5,536 nucleotides of DNA, from contig JAUIAI010000227.1 of the NCBI GenBank assembly GCA_030425615.1, forward strand, positions 1 to 5,536. The letters run 5' to 3'. This DNA is from Gammaproteobacteria bacterium (lineage in GTDB: Bacteria; Pseudomonadota; Gammaproteobacteria; Burkholderiales; Burkholderiaceae_E). The translations under genes were made by a program, and so were the position numbers. Each line of letters opens with the position of its first letter. Positions within the stretch are counted from its first letter, which is position 1. Below, one piece after another: positions 5,285 through 5,536 of this stretch. Below the pieces are notes generated by a model. That model had not been told where the DNA came from and searched no databases. It saw nothing but the letters and a program-made list of their open reading frames with translations.

Positions 5285-5536
5285 ATGCTCACCGCCAACG
5301 ATTACATGACCATGCAGTCCGAGACCGTCAAGGCCGCCAATGCGTTCGCCGCCAAGGGGATCGAAGGCGCCCAGAAGCTGGCCGAACTGAACATGAAGGC
5401 CATGAAGGCCTCGCTCGAGAGCAGCGCCGAGCAGATGAAGGCGCTGATGGCCGTCAAGGATGTCAAGGACCTGAACGAGACGCTCGTTTCCCTGGCGCAG
5501 CCGCGCTCGGAGGCCTTCTCGCAGTACGCCAAGGAC
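5285..5536 (+). CDS. phaP: Phasin family protein (PHB granule-associated), N-terminal part, runs off the window
   Basis: Eighty-four codons are present with no stop before the window end. The protein starts MLTANDYMTMQSETVKAANA and continues as a largely alpha-helical, amphipathic chain rich in Ala, Lys, Glu and Met, with no signal peptide and no cysteine. The stretch KGIEGAQKLAELNMKAMKAS (24-43), followed by SSAEQMKALMAVKDVKDL, is characteristic of the Phasin_2 type, in which helices coat the surface of polyhydroxyalkanoate granules and limit their coalescence. Small phasins are usually about 150-190 residues, so roughly half is visible. It has its own strong promoter with two PhaR/PhbF-like sites and a good Shine-Dalgarno, so it is probably transcribed independently of the helicase. 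Family assignment is by sequence character; which phasin paralogue it is cannot be told. Confidence 0.88.
   Translation, partial: MLTANDYMTMQSETVKAANAFAAKGIEGAQKLAELNMKAMKASLESSAEQMKALMAVKDVKDLNETLVSLAQPRSEAFSQYAKD

Noticed and set aside
5065..5532. Two minus-strand frames across the phasin control region and phasin start
   Set aside because: They run antisense to a clear promoter, ribosome binding site and phasin coding sequence and show no family resemblance.

Overview
This is an ordinary-looking chromosomal stretch from a high-GC proteobacterium. A betaproteobacterium (Burkholderiales or Rhodocyclales type) fits best. The reasons are strong G/C bias at third codon positions, a phasin gene of the polyhydroxybutyrate (PHB) storage type, and two TGC-N3-GCA elements at the phasin promoter that resemble the PhaR/PhbF operators known from betaproteobacteria. 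I see no mobile element, CRISPR array, tRNA or rRNA, and no sign of recent transfer.

Layout. Positions 1-256 (+) hold the C-terminal end of a YHS-like domain protein. A short convergent gap follows, with a candidate + strand terminator hairpin. Two minus-strand genes come next and are read leftwards as a probable operon: a membrane-anchored SxxK serine hydrolase of the beta-lactamase/esterase fold (2757 to 1240), then a patatin-like phospholipase with a Tat-type lipoprotein signal (1243 to 296). Their stop and start codons overlap as GTGA. A 165-bp divergent intergenic region with a conspicuous three-armed inverted repeat separates this operon from a complete UvrD/Rep-type SF1A helicase gene (2923-5043, +). 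A 241-bp regulatory gap follows. It holds a near-consensus sigma-70 promoter bracketed by two nearly identical 16-bp operator-like repeats, then a leader with a perfect hairpin, and then the start of a phasin gene (5285 to the window end, +).

How the parts relate. The serine hydrolase and the patatin-like protein both look exported or envelope-associated and are translationally coupled, so a joint role in hydrolysing an ester or amide substrate outside the cytoplasm is plausible, but the substrate cannot be read from the sequence. The helicase is an independent DNA-metabolism gene. The phasin belongs to PHB granule biology, and its promoter layout suggests repression by a PhaR-type regulator that is relieved when PHB accumulates. 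I did not find a clearly new biological system. The items most worth a second look are the phasin control region, the alternative hairpins between the divergent genes, and the variant catalytic motif and export signal of the patatin-like protein.
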